Positions 23,111 to 34,495 of a stretch of 64,000 nt of DNA are shown here, in pieces. Source of the DNA: Cacajao melanocephalus. Its lineage: Eukaryota > Chordata > Mammalia > Primates > Pitheciidae. The DNA lies in NCBI GenBank assembly GCA_963573385.1, contig CAUYLG010005175.1, forward strand, positions 1 through 64,000, read 5' to 3'. The translations under genes and the position numbers were made by a program. The notes beneath the pieces were generated by a model. It ran no database searches. It was not told the DNA's origin and saw nothing but the letters and a program-made list of their open reading frames with translations. The first letter of the stretch is position 1, and each line of letters begins with the position of its first letter.

Positions 23111-23369
23111 TTGGCCAGCCTTTTCTTCTGTTGAAATGCAGTGTGGAAGTCAAGCGGGAGGTGATCCTAGATGCCTGGGTCTCCTTCTTCAGTACTATGT
23201 GCACTTTTATAAATGTCTCCCATTACAAACGAGAAGCTGTCATGGAATTTTTAGAGCTCTTTAGAGAATTTTTTTTTTTTAGGAATTTATTCAGTGTTTA
23301 TAGTCAGAGACGACTTCCTTCTTTCTAACCTAAAGTAGTTATATTACACTTAAACTTGTTTCCTTTTAT

Positions 23370-23590
23370 TCTAGAGGGCATAGTAGTTGAACCAAATTGC
23401 TTGGGTTCAAAATTCCCAGCTCTCTCATGTTTGTTTAGTCTAGGGCAAGTTAATTAATCTCTCTGACCTTGGGCTTTCACCTGTAAACAACCTCATATGT
23501 CTGTAGTAAAGATCATTAGATTAATACATATAAAGTGCCTGAAACATGGCAAAGATTCAGTAAATGTTAGCTCTTATTATTCTTAATCCA
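23370..23590 (+). mobile_element. MIR
   Basis: 'gggttcaaaattcccagctc', 'gggcaagttaattaatctct', 'ataaagtgcctgaaacatgg' and 'gattcagtaaatgttagct' follow the MIR consensus end to end. Confidence 0.87.
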
Positions 23591-23739
23591 CCCATAATGG
23601 AAGTGGAAAAAACATCTTTTATGGGGTACCCATTTATACACTTAAATTCAGTAATCCTCAACCCTATCCTAAATTCTAGGGCATATGCATCAGAATTTTC
23701 ATTCAAATTATATCAAAATGAATTCTATAAAAAGTTATT

Positions 23740-24205
23740 TATTCAGTGAGTTTAACATGTACTAGATGCCTGGCATTGTGCAAGGCACTGGACAAACAAT
23801 GGTCAACTAAATTGACATAAATTGACATGGTTTCTGCCCTTAAGAAACATCAGAGTCTAGTAGAGAATAAAGAGAGAAAAAAAATACACAAATAACAAAT
23901 TTCAAACTTATTAGTGCTATGAAAAGAAAGAATATGGATTATGAAGGGGAAAAAAACAAGGGATGTCTACTTTGGAGGGAAGGATTGGGGAAAGCCTCTT
24001 TTAGCAACTGATATTTAAGCTGTAACTACAGTTAAGTAGGGGGAGGAGTGCTTCTTACAGAGAGGTCAGCATGTGCCCAGCTCCTCATGTGGGAAAGAGC
24101 CTGGTGTACTGGGGGCTTAGGATAAGCCAGAGAGGCAAGAGCTTAGTGAACAAAGTGGGAGCTGCATGAAGTGAAGTTGGAAAGTGTGATATAATGGGAA
24201 GTGAA
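23740..24205 (+). repeat. Old mammalian repeat, left part
   Basis: 'actagatgcctggcattgtg', 'ggtttctgcccttaagaaac' and 'gcatgtgcccag' match a mammalian-wide repeat known from many introns. Its continuation (agtagatggtggcagtggag) appears at 25470-25790, so a 1.26-kb block has been inserted in between. The family is not named. Confidence 0.55.
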
Positions 24206-24229
24206 TTATATACTTGGTTCTGGTTTTTA

Positions 24230-25011
24230 GCACACAGTTTCTAAAACCCTTGGAATCTCTGGAGTTGATAAGAATGTCTTCTGTATGCTAAGATGACTGA
24301 TGGCTGGGGATGTCTAGATAGTTTCAGAGTGGGGGCTGGTAACCAGAAAGACCAAGGGAGGTACATGGTTTGAATTTTCAGCCCTATTCCCTGACCTCTA
24401 GGGGAGGGGAGAGGGGCTAGAGGTTGAGTTCAGTCAGCAATTTCCAGAGATTTAATTAATCATACCTATTAATGAAACCTTTAACACTACTGAATAACAG
24501 AGTTCAGAGCTTCTGGGTTGGTGAACACATTGAGGTGCTGGGAGGGTGGCAAACCAGTAGAAGGCATGGAAGCCCTGTCCTAACCATTTCCCCACAATCA
24601 CACCACCCCCCACCCCAACTCCACCTGACCCCTGCTGCCATTTGCCCTATGCAAACTCTTGTGTTTGGCTGTTGCTGAGTTGTATTCTTCATGATAAACC
24701 AGTAACAGTAAGTAAGGTTCCTTTCTGAGTTCTGTGGGCCATTCTAGCAAATAACAGAACCTGAGAAAAGGGGGTTGTGGGAATCCTTGAATATATAGCT
24801 AGTCTGTCATAAGTATCAGCAACACCATGGGACTTGTAACCAACATCAGAAGTGAGGACAGTCTTGTGGGACTGAGCTCTTAAACCTGTAGTGTCTCTTG
24901 CTAATTTTGGATATTGTCAGGATTGAATTGAATTGTAAGACATCCAGTTGGTGTCCAGAGAGTTGGAGAATTGCTTGGTGTGGAAAACCTTCACGCAGTT
25001 GGTGTCAGAAG
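24230..25011 (+). repeat. LTR-like repeat, copy B
   Basis: Same family and orientation as 16010-17030; see that entry for shared phrases. It abuts the antisense LTR at 25012, and both lie inside an older repeat. Confidence 0.6.
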
Positions 25012-25460
25012 TGTGAACCCAGAAAATCTGAGACAGGTCTCAGTTAATTTAGTAAGTTTATTTTGCTAAGGTTGAGGACATGCCCATGACACAACCTCAG
25101 GAAGTCCTGACAACATGTGCCCAAGGTGGTTGCTGCGCAACTTGGTTTTATACATTTAGAGAGACGTGCAACAGCAATACAAGTAAGAAGCACAGTGGTT
25201 CCATCTGGAAAGGCAGGACAAATTGAAGCAAAGACTTGAAGCCCCGAGGGAGCTTCCTGGTCACAGATAGGTGATTCGCACATGGTTACATTCTTTTGAG
25301 TTTCTGATTAGCCTTTCCAAAGGAGGCAAATCAGATATGCATTTATCTCAGTGAGCAGAGGAGTGATGTTGAATAGAATGACAGGCAGGTTTGCCGTAAA
25401 CAGTTTTCAGCTTCAGTTTTCCTTAGTAATTTGGGGGGCCCAGGATGCTTTACTTTCATA
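25012..25460 (-). mobile_element. Class I ERV-type solo LTR, antisense
   Basis: On the minus strand it ends 'ctgagacctgtctcagattt' then tctgggttcaca, with an AATAAA (caaaataaact) about 40 bp before that end and 'atgcatatctgatttgcct' further 5'. About 449 bp, with a TG...CA-like boundary at 25012. I recognise the pattern as a class I LTR but not the exact family. No internal viral region is attached. Confidence 0.65.
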
Positions 25461-25469
25461 GTACTGTGA

Positions 25470-25790
25470 GTAAAAACAGATCAGAGTGGTACATTCAAGG
25501 CCTTCCAAGCCAAGTAAAGGGAAATGGATGGGAATTCTGGAAGAATTTGAGATGGAGAGGAGAAGGATCTATTTTATATCTTAAAGGATCTGTCTGTAGC
25601 ATAAAAAAGGTACTGAATATAGATGAGTTAGGAGACTGTAATAGATTGTTGAGGTAGTAGATGGTGGCAGTGGAGATAAAATTAGACATTCAGAAATATT
25701 TAGGATATAGAATAGACAGGATTGGGTGATGGTTATATATGTACCTGCAGATGGTGAGAGAGAGGGAGATGTCAAAGATAAGAGTTTTGA
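25470..25790 (+). repeat. Old mammalian repeat, right part
   Basis: 'gttgaggtagtagatggtgg' and 'gacaggattgggtgatggtt' continue the element that starts at 23740. The small open frames here are incidental. Confidence 0.5.
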
Positions 25791-26700
25791 CTAATCAGTC
25801 TCCTTTGCAAACTTTTAAATTGTGTTTGTGGTTTTTTTCAACATGCTCAGGTTTACAACTTTTCTCTTTAGTTATATAACTTATAATAGAATTCAGTATT
25901 TTTTCAAAAGTAGAGGCTCAACTAATGTGAGATGGATTCTAGATTATATATACTGATTTCTTGCTTGCTTTTTAGATTAGCAATATAGTAATTCATTTTT
26001 TAATTTATTAATTTATATTTTAATTAATCCCTTGAGAATTTACATTTAACAAGGCATTGGTAAGATACAGTGATTCAGAAGTGAATTCAGTAAAAGCACA
26101 ATGTTAGATCACCCACACCTTATTTTTCCCAGTGGCTCCTTGATGTTTTATTGTACTATAATTCATATCCTGTAAGTTTAAATATTTCTTTATTTTTCTA
26201 AGGTTGCTTAAAATACATATTTAACTGTGTATTTTCAAGGTTTATATCTCCAGCTATTCTGTTAGTTCTGACCAATAGTCATCCATACATTTATTCAAAT
26301 TCTTATTGAAGCGAATTGAATTTTCAGTCTTTGTGTTCATAACAAATTCCTAAGTTTTATTTAAAAAAACAACATTGCTTTTTTTTTCTTCTTAAAATAA
26401 TATCCTGCAAGCTTTGAAGGTTGAAAATTTTAATTTTAATAATCTGGGATTTGATAATCATTCTGTGTTCAGCCTTTTCATGACCTTCGTGTTTTAGGAT
26501 AAATCTCATTTTGCTTTCATCATTCTAGACAGTAGACACTGTCTAGACACTTTTTAAAAGTGCAGTTTTAAGGTTTAATAACATCACAAGTATATGTACT
26601 ATAGATTTAGAAAACATTATTTGAAAGTTTGTTTACATTTGTTTTATAGTCATTGGTGAATTTTGAATAACAAAATTTTAATTTTGATTTTTCATTTCAG
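25791..26700. other. Unassigned intronic sequence
   Basis: AT-rich, with nothing recognised until the pyrimidine-rich tract and CAG at 26680-26700. Confidence 0.4.
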
Positions 26701-27290
26701 TTGATTGAAGATCAGCAAACATTGAAGAAAAAGTTGTTGTGCTATCTAGTTAGTTGAACTTAAGCTCATGATGACAGAAAGAGGAAAATGCTTTTCCTAT
26801 TATAAGAAGGAGGCTCCCCACAGACATTGAATTAACAACTGGATGAAAAATTCAAGGAAACTGGGCTTATAATTCACAACAAGCCTAGATCTGGGAGATG
26901 CCAACCAGCAGAAAAACTGTAGCTGAAATTGACGCAATGTTAGCAGAGTCCCAAAAGCATGCGCTGCACATTTGCTGAATTGAATATTCCAAAACCACAG
27001 GTTACAGAATTCTAACAGTGAAATTCTGAAGCATACCTAAATGTTTAAATGCTACAACAAGTTAACCAGGCTGAGTTTGGCAACCGTTATCTAATGAAAT
27101 GAGAAAATGAAGTTTCCAAAAATATTCTTGCCAAGTTGACCGTTATAATGAAGCACTTTTCCACCTAAGTGACAGTGTTGTCTGTCAGAATTGCTTCGTT
27201 TGGTGTACAGAGAAGCCACCAAAGTTTGGCAACATGAGAATCTCCAAAAGTTAATGTTTTGTGGGCCATCAGGGAGTCTTGCGTTACCAG
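26701..27290 (+). pseudogene. Possible cryptic WDPCP exon or retrocopy fragment
   Basis: A good splice acceptor, tgatttttcatttcag, ends at 26700. Joined in phase 0 to WDPCP exon 1 it would add LIEDQQTLKKKLLCYLVS and stop at the TGA at 26755. Further on, a short ATG frame at about 26899 reads MPTSRKTVAEIDAMLAESQK then stops. Through 27290 the base composition is more gene-like than the flanks, with no poly-A at its end. It could be an alternative terminal or UTR exon, a decayed retrocopy, or chance. I do not recognise the encoded peptides. Confidence 0.3.
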
Positions 27291-27292
27291 CC

Positions 27293-27960
27293 CTCCATTT
27301 TTATTGAGATATAATTCACATACCCTAAAATTCACCCTTTTAAAGTGTACAATTTAGTGGTTTTTAGTAAACTCAAAAGTTTGCTACCATCACCACTGTC
27401 GTAGCCCATTTTCTGTTGCTATAACAGAATACCTGAGAGTGGGTAATTTTTAAAGTGAAGAAATTTATTTCTTACAGTTTTGGAGGCTGAGAAGTCCAAT
27501 TTCGAGGGGCTGCATTTGAAGTCCTTGCTGTGTGGCAGAAGGCATCATATGTGAGAGACAGGAGTGTAGTAGAGGGCTCTTTTTCTTTCTCTTTCTGTAA
27601 GGCCGCAGTCCTCTTACACTAGGGATCTACTCTTATGACCCCATTTAACCTTAATTGCCTCCTAAAAACCTATCTTAAGGGATACATTGAAACCACAGCA
27701 ACCACTATCTAATTGAGAACATTTTTATCAACCCAAAAAGCAATCTTATATACATTAATAGTCATTCCCTATTTCTCCCTCTCTCCAACCCCTGGGTGGC
27801 TGGAGGGAGAAATGGGGAGTGACTACTAATCTACTTTGTGTGTCTATGGATTTGTCCCATCTATACAGTTCATATGTATGAAATTATATAATATGTGACT
27901 TTATGTGCCTGTTGACTTTTCTTTTTGAAGGACCCGTAATCAGTGATAAATCTTACTTGG
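27293..27960 (-). mobile_element. L1M 3' UTR, antisense, split by an LTR
   Basis: 'tattgagatataattcacat', 'cccttttaaagtgtacaatt' and 'ctaccatcaccact' on the left resume as 'accactatctaattgagaac' and 'caacccaaaaagcaatctta' on the right. This is an old L1 3' UTR in reverse. The LTR at 27397-27700 interrupts it. Confidence 0.85.
27397..27700 (-). mobile_element. MaLR-type solo LTR, antisense, with 5-bp duplication
   Basis: TG at 27397 and CA at 27700 bound 'gctataacagaatacctgag', 'agtgggtaatttttaaag' and 'cagttttggaggctgagaag', the MST/MLT1 pattern in reverse. accac flanks it at 27392-27396 and 27701-27705. Confidence 0.85.
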
Positions 27961-28020
27961 CAGTGCTTTGGTAATTTTTTTCATTTCTGTACTATGGCGG
28001 TTATTCCATTAAATGATGCC

Positions 28021-28319
28021 TTTTTTTTTTCTTTTTGAGACGGAGTCTTGCTCTGTCACCTAGGCTGGAGTGTGTAATGGTGCAGTCTTGGCTCATGGCA
28101 ACCTCTGCCTCCTGGTTTCAAGCAATTCTCCTGCCTCAGCCTCCCAAATAGCTGGGATTATAGGCATGCACCACCACGCCCAGCTAATTTTGTATTTTTG
28201 GTAGAGACCAGATTTCTCCATGTTGGTCAGGCTGGTCTCGAACTCCTGACCTTAGGTGATGCGCCCGCCTCGGCCTCCCAAAGTACTGGGATTACAGGTA
28301 TGAGCAACCACACCCGGCC
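28021..28319 (-). mobile_element. Alu (AluS-like), antisense
   Basis: Oligo-T, gagacggagtcttgctctgt to ggcc at 28319. The target duplication aaatgatgc lies at 28011-28019 and 28320-28328. Confidence 0.96.
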
Positions 28320-28329
28320 AAATGATGCT

Positions 28330-29090
28330 GTTTTTCAACAAGAAGAGACTTGTTATACATTGCATATGTGGCATTTTCTGACACTTTTTCAGACTAGTGG
28401 ATTAGTAGTAGAAGAGACCGTCTTGCTTGCTGTTCTGTGTGTCACTTGTTTTATTAACATTAGACTTTTTTGATGGAGTTGTGTTAAAACTGTCACATAT
28501 ACATGAAAACCTTGTTCTTTGGGTGATCTTAAGACTAGAATTAGAAATCCAGTCCTTTCAATCATTGTACCAGCAGTGGACTGTATGTATGTATTATATA
28601 TGTGTGTATTTGTGTGTATACCTACATATATTTCCAACCTCTGATCCCTGAGAGGACTTAGAAGCAATGACAGTCTAGGAGGGGTGAATACACTAGTGTC
28701 CGCATCTCTATTTTTAACTATCATTTTCCACTAAAAGGGCTTAGGGCCTCTTAGAGAAATAGCTTGCTCTGCCAGAAAATAATGAAATGTTTAAAGAATG
28801 ATGAAACCATGTTAAAAGCACACAGGAACAAGCTTAAAGGAACTCTACTGGCCAAATATGGGATGTTTTGAATGTCGGAGTAAATAATGATAGATTTAAC
28901 TCGTTGAGTAAGTTGAAATTCACAAGTACATGCATGAAATAAATAAAATGTCAAACGGAAAGTTCTGTCTTAGAGTACAGTACCAACTAATGTAGAAAAA
29001 TGTTGGAATTAGAAAATCATCTTTGGCAGTTCTCATAGTAATAATTTATTTGGGCAAAATCATCAGTGGATTCTATAACTGGTAGGTGAA
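28330..29090. other. Unassigned intronic sequence
   Basis: Unique sequence with a short TG/TA tract (about 28585-28630). Confidence 0.4.
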
Positions 29091-29691
29091 AGTTTTTTTG
29101 GAAATTTTTTATTTTTAAAAATTTTATTATTTTTAAAATTTTAAGTTCCAGGATACATATGCAGGATGTGCACCTTTGTTACAAATGTGTGCCATGGTTG
29201 CACCTATCAACCCATCACCTAGGTATTAAGCCCCAAATGCATTAGCTGTTTATCCTGTTGCTCTCCGTCCTGCCACACCCCCCACAAGGCCCCACCCAGT
29301 GTGTGTTGTTCCCCTCCCTTTGTCCGTGTGTTGTCATTGTTCAGCCCCTACTGATAAGTGAGAATATGTGGTGTTTGATTTTCTGTTCCTGTGTTAATTT
29401 GCTGAGGATAATGGCTTCCAGCTCCATCCATGTCCCTGGAAAGGACATGATCTCTTTCCTTTTTATGGCTGCATACTATTCCATGGTGTATATGTGCCAC
29501 ATTTTCTTTATCCAGTTTATCATTGATGGGCATTTGGATTAATTCCATGTTTTGCTATTGTGAATAGTACTGCAGTGAAAATACGTTTGCATGTATCTTT
29601 ATGTTAGAATGATTTATAATCCTTTGGGTATATGCGCAGTAATGAGATTGCTAGGTCAAGTGGTGTTTCTGGTTCTAGATCTTTGAGGAAT

Positions 29692-29880
29692 ACCAGCCTT
29701 GCATCCCAGGAATGAAGCTGACTTGATCGTGGTAGATAAGCTTTTTGATGTGCTGCTAGATTCGATTTGTCAGTATGTTATTGAGGATTTTTGTATTGAT
29801 GTTCATCAGGGATGTTGGCCTGAAATTTTCTTTGTTGTATCTCTGCCAGGTTTTGGTATCAGGGTGATGCTTGCCTGATA
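29692..29880 (-). repeat. Misplaced duplication of L1 A reverse-transcriptase segment
   Basis: 29692-29880 aligns without gaps to 32048-32236 (offset 2356) with about 8 differences in 189 bases. The downstream copy sits where the segment belongs, just after the RT fingers; the first lies in the distal ORF2 region, where it does not. The minus-strand frame shows [17 protein letters not shown] at the wrong place. Confidence 0.92.
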
Positions 29881-30360
29881 CCTTCAGATGATGCATCACA
29901 CTGTTTTTCACAATGGTTGAACTAATATACATTTCCACCATCAGTGGAGAAGCATTCCTATTTTTCCACAGCCTCACCAGCATCTTTTGTTTCTTGACTT
30001 TTTAATAACTGCCATTCTGGCTGGCGTGAGATGGTATCTCATTGTGGTTTTGATTTGCATTTCTCAATGATTAGTGATGTGTAGCTTTTTTTTTTTTTAC
30101 GTTTGTTGGCTGCATAAATGTCTTCTTTTGAGAAGTGTCTGTTTGTGTCCTTTGCCCACTTCTTAATGGGTTTTTTTTTCTTGTAAATTAAGTTCCCTGT
30201 AAATTATGGATATTAGACCTTTGTCAGATGGATAGATTGCAAAATTTTTCTCCCATTCTGTATGTTGTGTGTTCACTCTGATGATAGTTTCTTTTGCTGT
30301 GCAGAAGCTCTTTAGTTTAATTAGATCCATTTGTCAATTTTGCTTTTGTTGCAACAACAA

Positions 30361-30640
30361 TTTTTTTTTTTTTTTTGAGACGGAGTCTTGCTCTGTCACC
30401 CAGGCTGGAGTGCAGTGGCATGATCTCGGCTCACTGCAACCTCCACCTCCTGGGTTCAAGCAGTTCCCTGCCTCAGCCTCCCTAGTAGCTGGGATTATAG
30501 GAGGCTGTCACCATGCCTGGCTAGTATTTTTAATAGAGACGGGGTTTCACTATTTTGGCCAGGCTGATCTTGAACTCCTGACCTCATGATCCACCTGCCT
30601 TGGCCTCCCAAAGTGCTAGAATTATAGGTGTGAGCCACCT
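30361..30640 (-). mobile_element. Alu, antisense
   Basis: Oligo-T, gagacggagtcttgctctgt to gtgagccacct. Inserted in L1 A after ttttgttgcaacaacaa. Confidence 0.94.
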
Positions 30641-30642
30641 AT

Positions 30643-30727
30643 TATTTTTTGGGACGGAGTCTCACTTTTTTTCACAGGCTGGGGTGCAGTGGTACGATCG
30701 CAGCTCACTGCAACCTCTGCTCCCATG
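30643..30727 (-). mobile_element. Alu 3' fragment, antisense
   Basis: gggacggagtctcactttt through gcagctcactgcaacctct, ending abruptly at a junction with a sense Alu. Confidence 0.85.
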
Positions 30728-30909
30728 CTTACACCTATAATCGCGGCACTTTGGGAGGCCAAGGCAGGCAGATCACCTGAAGCCTGTCCAACATGGTGAA
30801 ACCCTGTCTCTACTAAAAATATAAAAATTAGCCAGGCGTGGTGGTGCCTGCCTGTAACCCCAGCTACTAGGGAGGCTGAGGCAGGAGAATCACTTGAACC
30901 TAGGAGGTT
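30728..30909 (+). mobile_element. Alu fragment, sense
   Basis: cttacacctataatcgcggc to gcaggagaatcacttgaacc, lacking both the Alu 5' end and the tail. It joins directly to the antisense fragment, forming a head-to-head arrangement. Confidence 0.88.
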
Positions 30910-30935
30910 TCTTTATTTTATTTTAATATATTTTA

Positions 30936-31222
<287 letters not shown>

Positions 31223-33544
31223 TCCCATATGAATTTTAAAGTAGTTTTTTCTAATTCTGTAAAGAATTTCAATGGAAGTTTAATGGGAATAACCTTGAAT
31301 CTATAAATTACTTTGGGCAGTATGATCATTTTCACAATATTGATTCTTCCTATCCGTGAGCGTGGAATGTTTTTCTATTTGTTTATGTCCTCTCTGATTT
31401 CCTTAAACAGTAGTTTGTAGTTCTCCTTGAAGAGGTCCTTCACTTTCCTTGTTAACTATATTCCTAGATATTTTACTCCCTTTGTAGCAGTTATGAATGG
31501 GAGTTTATTCATGATTTGGCTCTCTGCTTGTCTATTGTTGATGTATAGGAATGCTTGTGATTTTTGCACATTTATTTTGTATCCTGAGACTTTGCAGAAG
31601 TTGCTTATCAGCCTAAGACACTTCTGGGCTGAGGTGATGATGGGATTTTTAGATATAGGATCATGTCATCTGTAAACAGACAGTTTGACTTTCTCTCTTC
31701 CTATTTGAATACTCTTTATTTCTTTCTCTTGCCTGATTGCCCTGGCCAGAACTTCCAATACTATGTTGAATAGGAGTGGTGAGAGAGTGCATACTTGTCT
31801 TATGCCGGTTTTCAAGGGGAGTGCTTCCAGCTTTTGCCAATTCAGTATGGTGTTGGCTGTGGGTTTGTCATAAATGGCTCTTGTTATTTTTAGATTCCAT
31901 CAATACCCAGTTTATTGAGAGTTTTTAACATGAAGCGATGTTGAATTTTATCAGAGGCCTTTTCTGCATTTATTGAGATAATCATATGGTTTTTGTCTTT
32001 ACTTCTGTTTATGTGATGAATTATGCTTATTGATTTGCATATGTTGAACCAGCCTTGCATCCCAGGAATGAAGCTGACTTGATTGTGCTAGATAAGCTTT
32101 TTGATGTGCTGCTAGATTCAGTTTGTCAGTATGTTATTGAGGATTTTTTCATTGATGTTCATCAGGGATGTTGGCCTGAAATTTTCTTTGTTGTATCTCT
32201 GCCAGGTTTTGGTATCAGGATGATGCTTGCCTCATAACATGAGTTAGGGAGGAGTCCTTCTGTTTCAGTTGTTTGGAATAGTTTCAGAAGAAATGGTACT
32301 AGCTCCTCTTTGTACCTCTGGTAGAATTCAGCTGTAAATTCATCTGGTCCTGGCCTTTTTTTGGTTGCTAAGCCATTTATTGCTGCTTCAATTTCAGAAC
32401 TTCTTGTTGGTCTCTTTAGGGATTCAACATTTTCCTGGTTCAGTCTTGGGAGGGTGTATGTGTCCAGGAATTTTTCAGTTTCTTCTAGATTTTCTAGTTT
32501 ATTTGTATAGAGGTGTTTATAGTATTCTCTGATGTTGTTTGTATTTCTGTGGGGTCAAGGGTGATACCCCTTTATCATTTTTTATTCTATTTGATTATTC
32601 TCTCTTCTTTATTAGTCTAGCTGGCAATCTATTTTATTATTATTATTTTTCAAAAAACCAGCTCCTGGACTTATTTATTTTTTTGAAGAGGGTTTTTATG
32701 TCTCTTATCTCCTTCAGTTCTGTTCTGATCTTGGTTATTTCTTGTTCTCACTCTTTTAGTTGTGATGTTATGGTGTTGATTTGAGATCTTTCTAGCTTTT
32801 TAATGTGGGCATTTAGCATATAAATTTCCTTTATAATACTGCTTTAGTTGTGCCCTATATTCTGTTGTTTTCTCTTTGTTCCCTTTGCTTTCAAAGAACT
32901 GCTTGATTTCTGTCTTAATTTCATTATTTACCAAGGAGTCATTCAGGAGCAGGTTGTTCAATTTCCATGTAGTTGTGTGGTTTTGAGTGAGTTTCTTAAT
33001 CTTGATTTCTAATTTGATTGCACTGTGGTCTGAGAGACTGTTATAATTTCAGTTCTTTTGAATTTGCTGCGGAGTGTTTTATTTTCAGTTACGTGATAAA
33101 TTTTAGAGTAAGTGACATGTGGCACCAAGAAGAAAGTATTCTTTTGTTTTTGGGTGGAGTGTTCTGTAGATAACTATCAGGTCCACCTGACTGAGAAATG
33201 AGTTCAAGTCCTGAATATTCTTGTTGTTTTCTGTCTAATATTAACAGTGGGGTGTCAAAGTCTCCCACTATTTTTGTTTGGGAGTTTAAGTCTCTTTGTA
33301 GGTCTCTAAGAACTTGTTTTATGAATCTGGGTGCTCCTGTATTGGGTACATATATATTTAGGATAGTTAGTTCTTCTTGTAGAATTCAACCCTTTACCAT
33401 TATGTAATGCTCTTCTTTGTCTTTTTTGATCTTTGCTGGTTTAAAGTCTATTGTGTCAGCAACTAGGATTGTAACCCCTGCTTTTTAATTTTTTTTTTTT
33501 GCTTTCCATTTGCTTGGTAAATTTTCCTTCTTCCATTTTGCCTA

Positions 33545-34033
33545 TTCTTAAATGAAGAATGCTGCTTTTATCTAAACCAATATGACACCATCAGAGGACT
33601 TAAAGACAGGACCCAAAAGCTCGTTAATCAGGCAAATAATTATTCTGGACCTAGCTGGCTGCTCTCTAACTGGGTTATCATGGCTCCTTCAATTAGCAGG
33701 CCCCCTTAAACCCGTTTTTCTCCTTCTCTTATTCGGCCCTTGCCTTTTCTGACTAATCTTTCAATTCCTACAAAATCGTATCCAAGCTATAACCAATCAG
33801 TCAATACGACAAATGCTCCTCTTAACAACCCCACAATATCAGCCTTTGTCTCCAAATCTCTTGGCAGTCTAAATTATTTCTCATTTTTAGATTTTTATGC
33901 CACCCCTAATCCCACTCGAAGAAGCCTTGAGAAAGGTCACCTGTCATCCTCTGTACCACCCCCAAAATTTCACTGCCCCCCTTTTTCTAGTTTTTACATT
34001 TTCCTTTATATTATTAATTTAAAAAGACAGGAA
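33545..34033 (+). pseudogene. ERV class I fragment: end of env and 3' non-coding region
   Basis: This stretch interrupts L1 A. Its first part, read in three frames, shows remnants of the C-terminal membrane anchor and cytoplasmic tail of a gammaretrovirus-like envelope gene, with several stops and shifts; no gag, pol or surface domain is present. The last bases before the LTR (aaaaagacaggaa) are a polypurine tract. Orientation is plus, opposite to the host L1. It cannot encode a functional protein. Confidence 0.7.
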
Positions 34034-34495
34034 TGCAAGGTTCTCTGAACTGGCTGCACCGTGGACTACACCATGGTGACTCCTGTGACCCTCACATACA
34101 CTTCCAGATGGACTCCTGGAGCCAGAAAGTCTGAGTCAACCTTATGACACTGGACCCTGCATCCTGATTAACTGACCTTGCAACATTCTGCCATTGTTCT
34201 TGCCTCAACCACTCCTCCCTTAACTGATAAGCCAAACTTGTGACACGGGACCTTGGACCTTGTGACACCCTCCTGGTGACACCCCCCCCATCCCCCGGCT
34301 TACAAAAACTGCCCTGAACTGTAACTTCTGTAACTTTCCACTGCCTACCCCAAACCTATAAAACTGACTCTTATCCTACCGCCCTCTGCTGACTCTCTTT
34401 TCGGACTCAGCCAACCCACATCTGGGTGAATAAACATCCATGTTGCTCACACAAAGCCTGTTTAGGGGGTCTTTTTATTCAGACCATGCTTAACA
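34034..34495 (+). mobile_element. 3' LTR of the ERV fragment (LTR7/HERV-H-like)
   Basis: Begins tgcaaggttctctgaactgg right after the polypurine tract and ends ttaaca at 34495. It contains cctataaaactgactc (TATA-like), tctcttttcggactcagcc, the AATAAA of gtgaataaacatcc, and gctcacacaaagcctgttt. These phrases closely parallel LTR7 of HERV-H. No matching 5' LTR is in the window. Confidence 0.78.

Noticed and set aside
28389..28724. 111-codon minus-strand frame
   Set aside because: Overlaps a TG/TA tract and lacks any recognisable domain.
33740..34048. 102-codon plus-strand frame in the ERV fragment
   Set aside because: It is out of frame with the env remnant and runs into the polypurine tract; not a viral gene in that frame.
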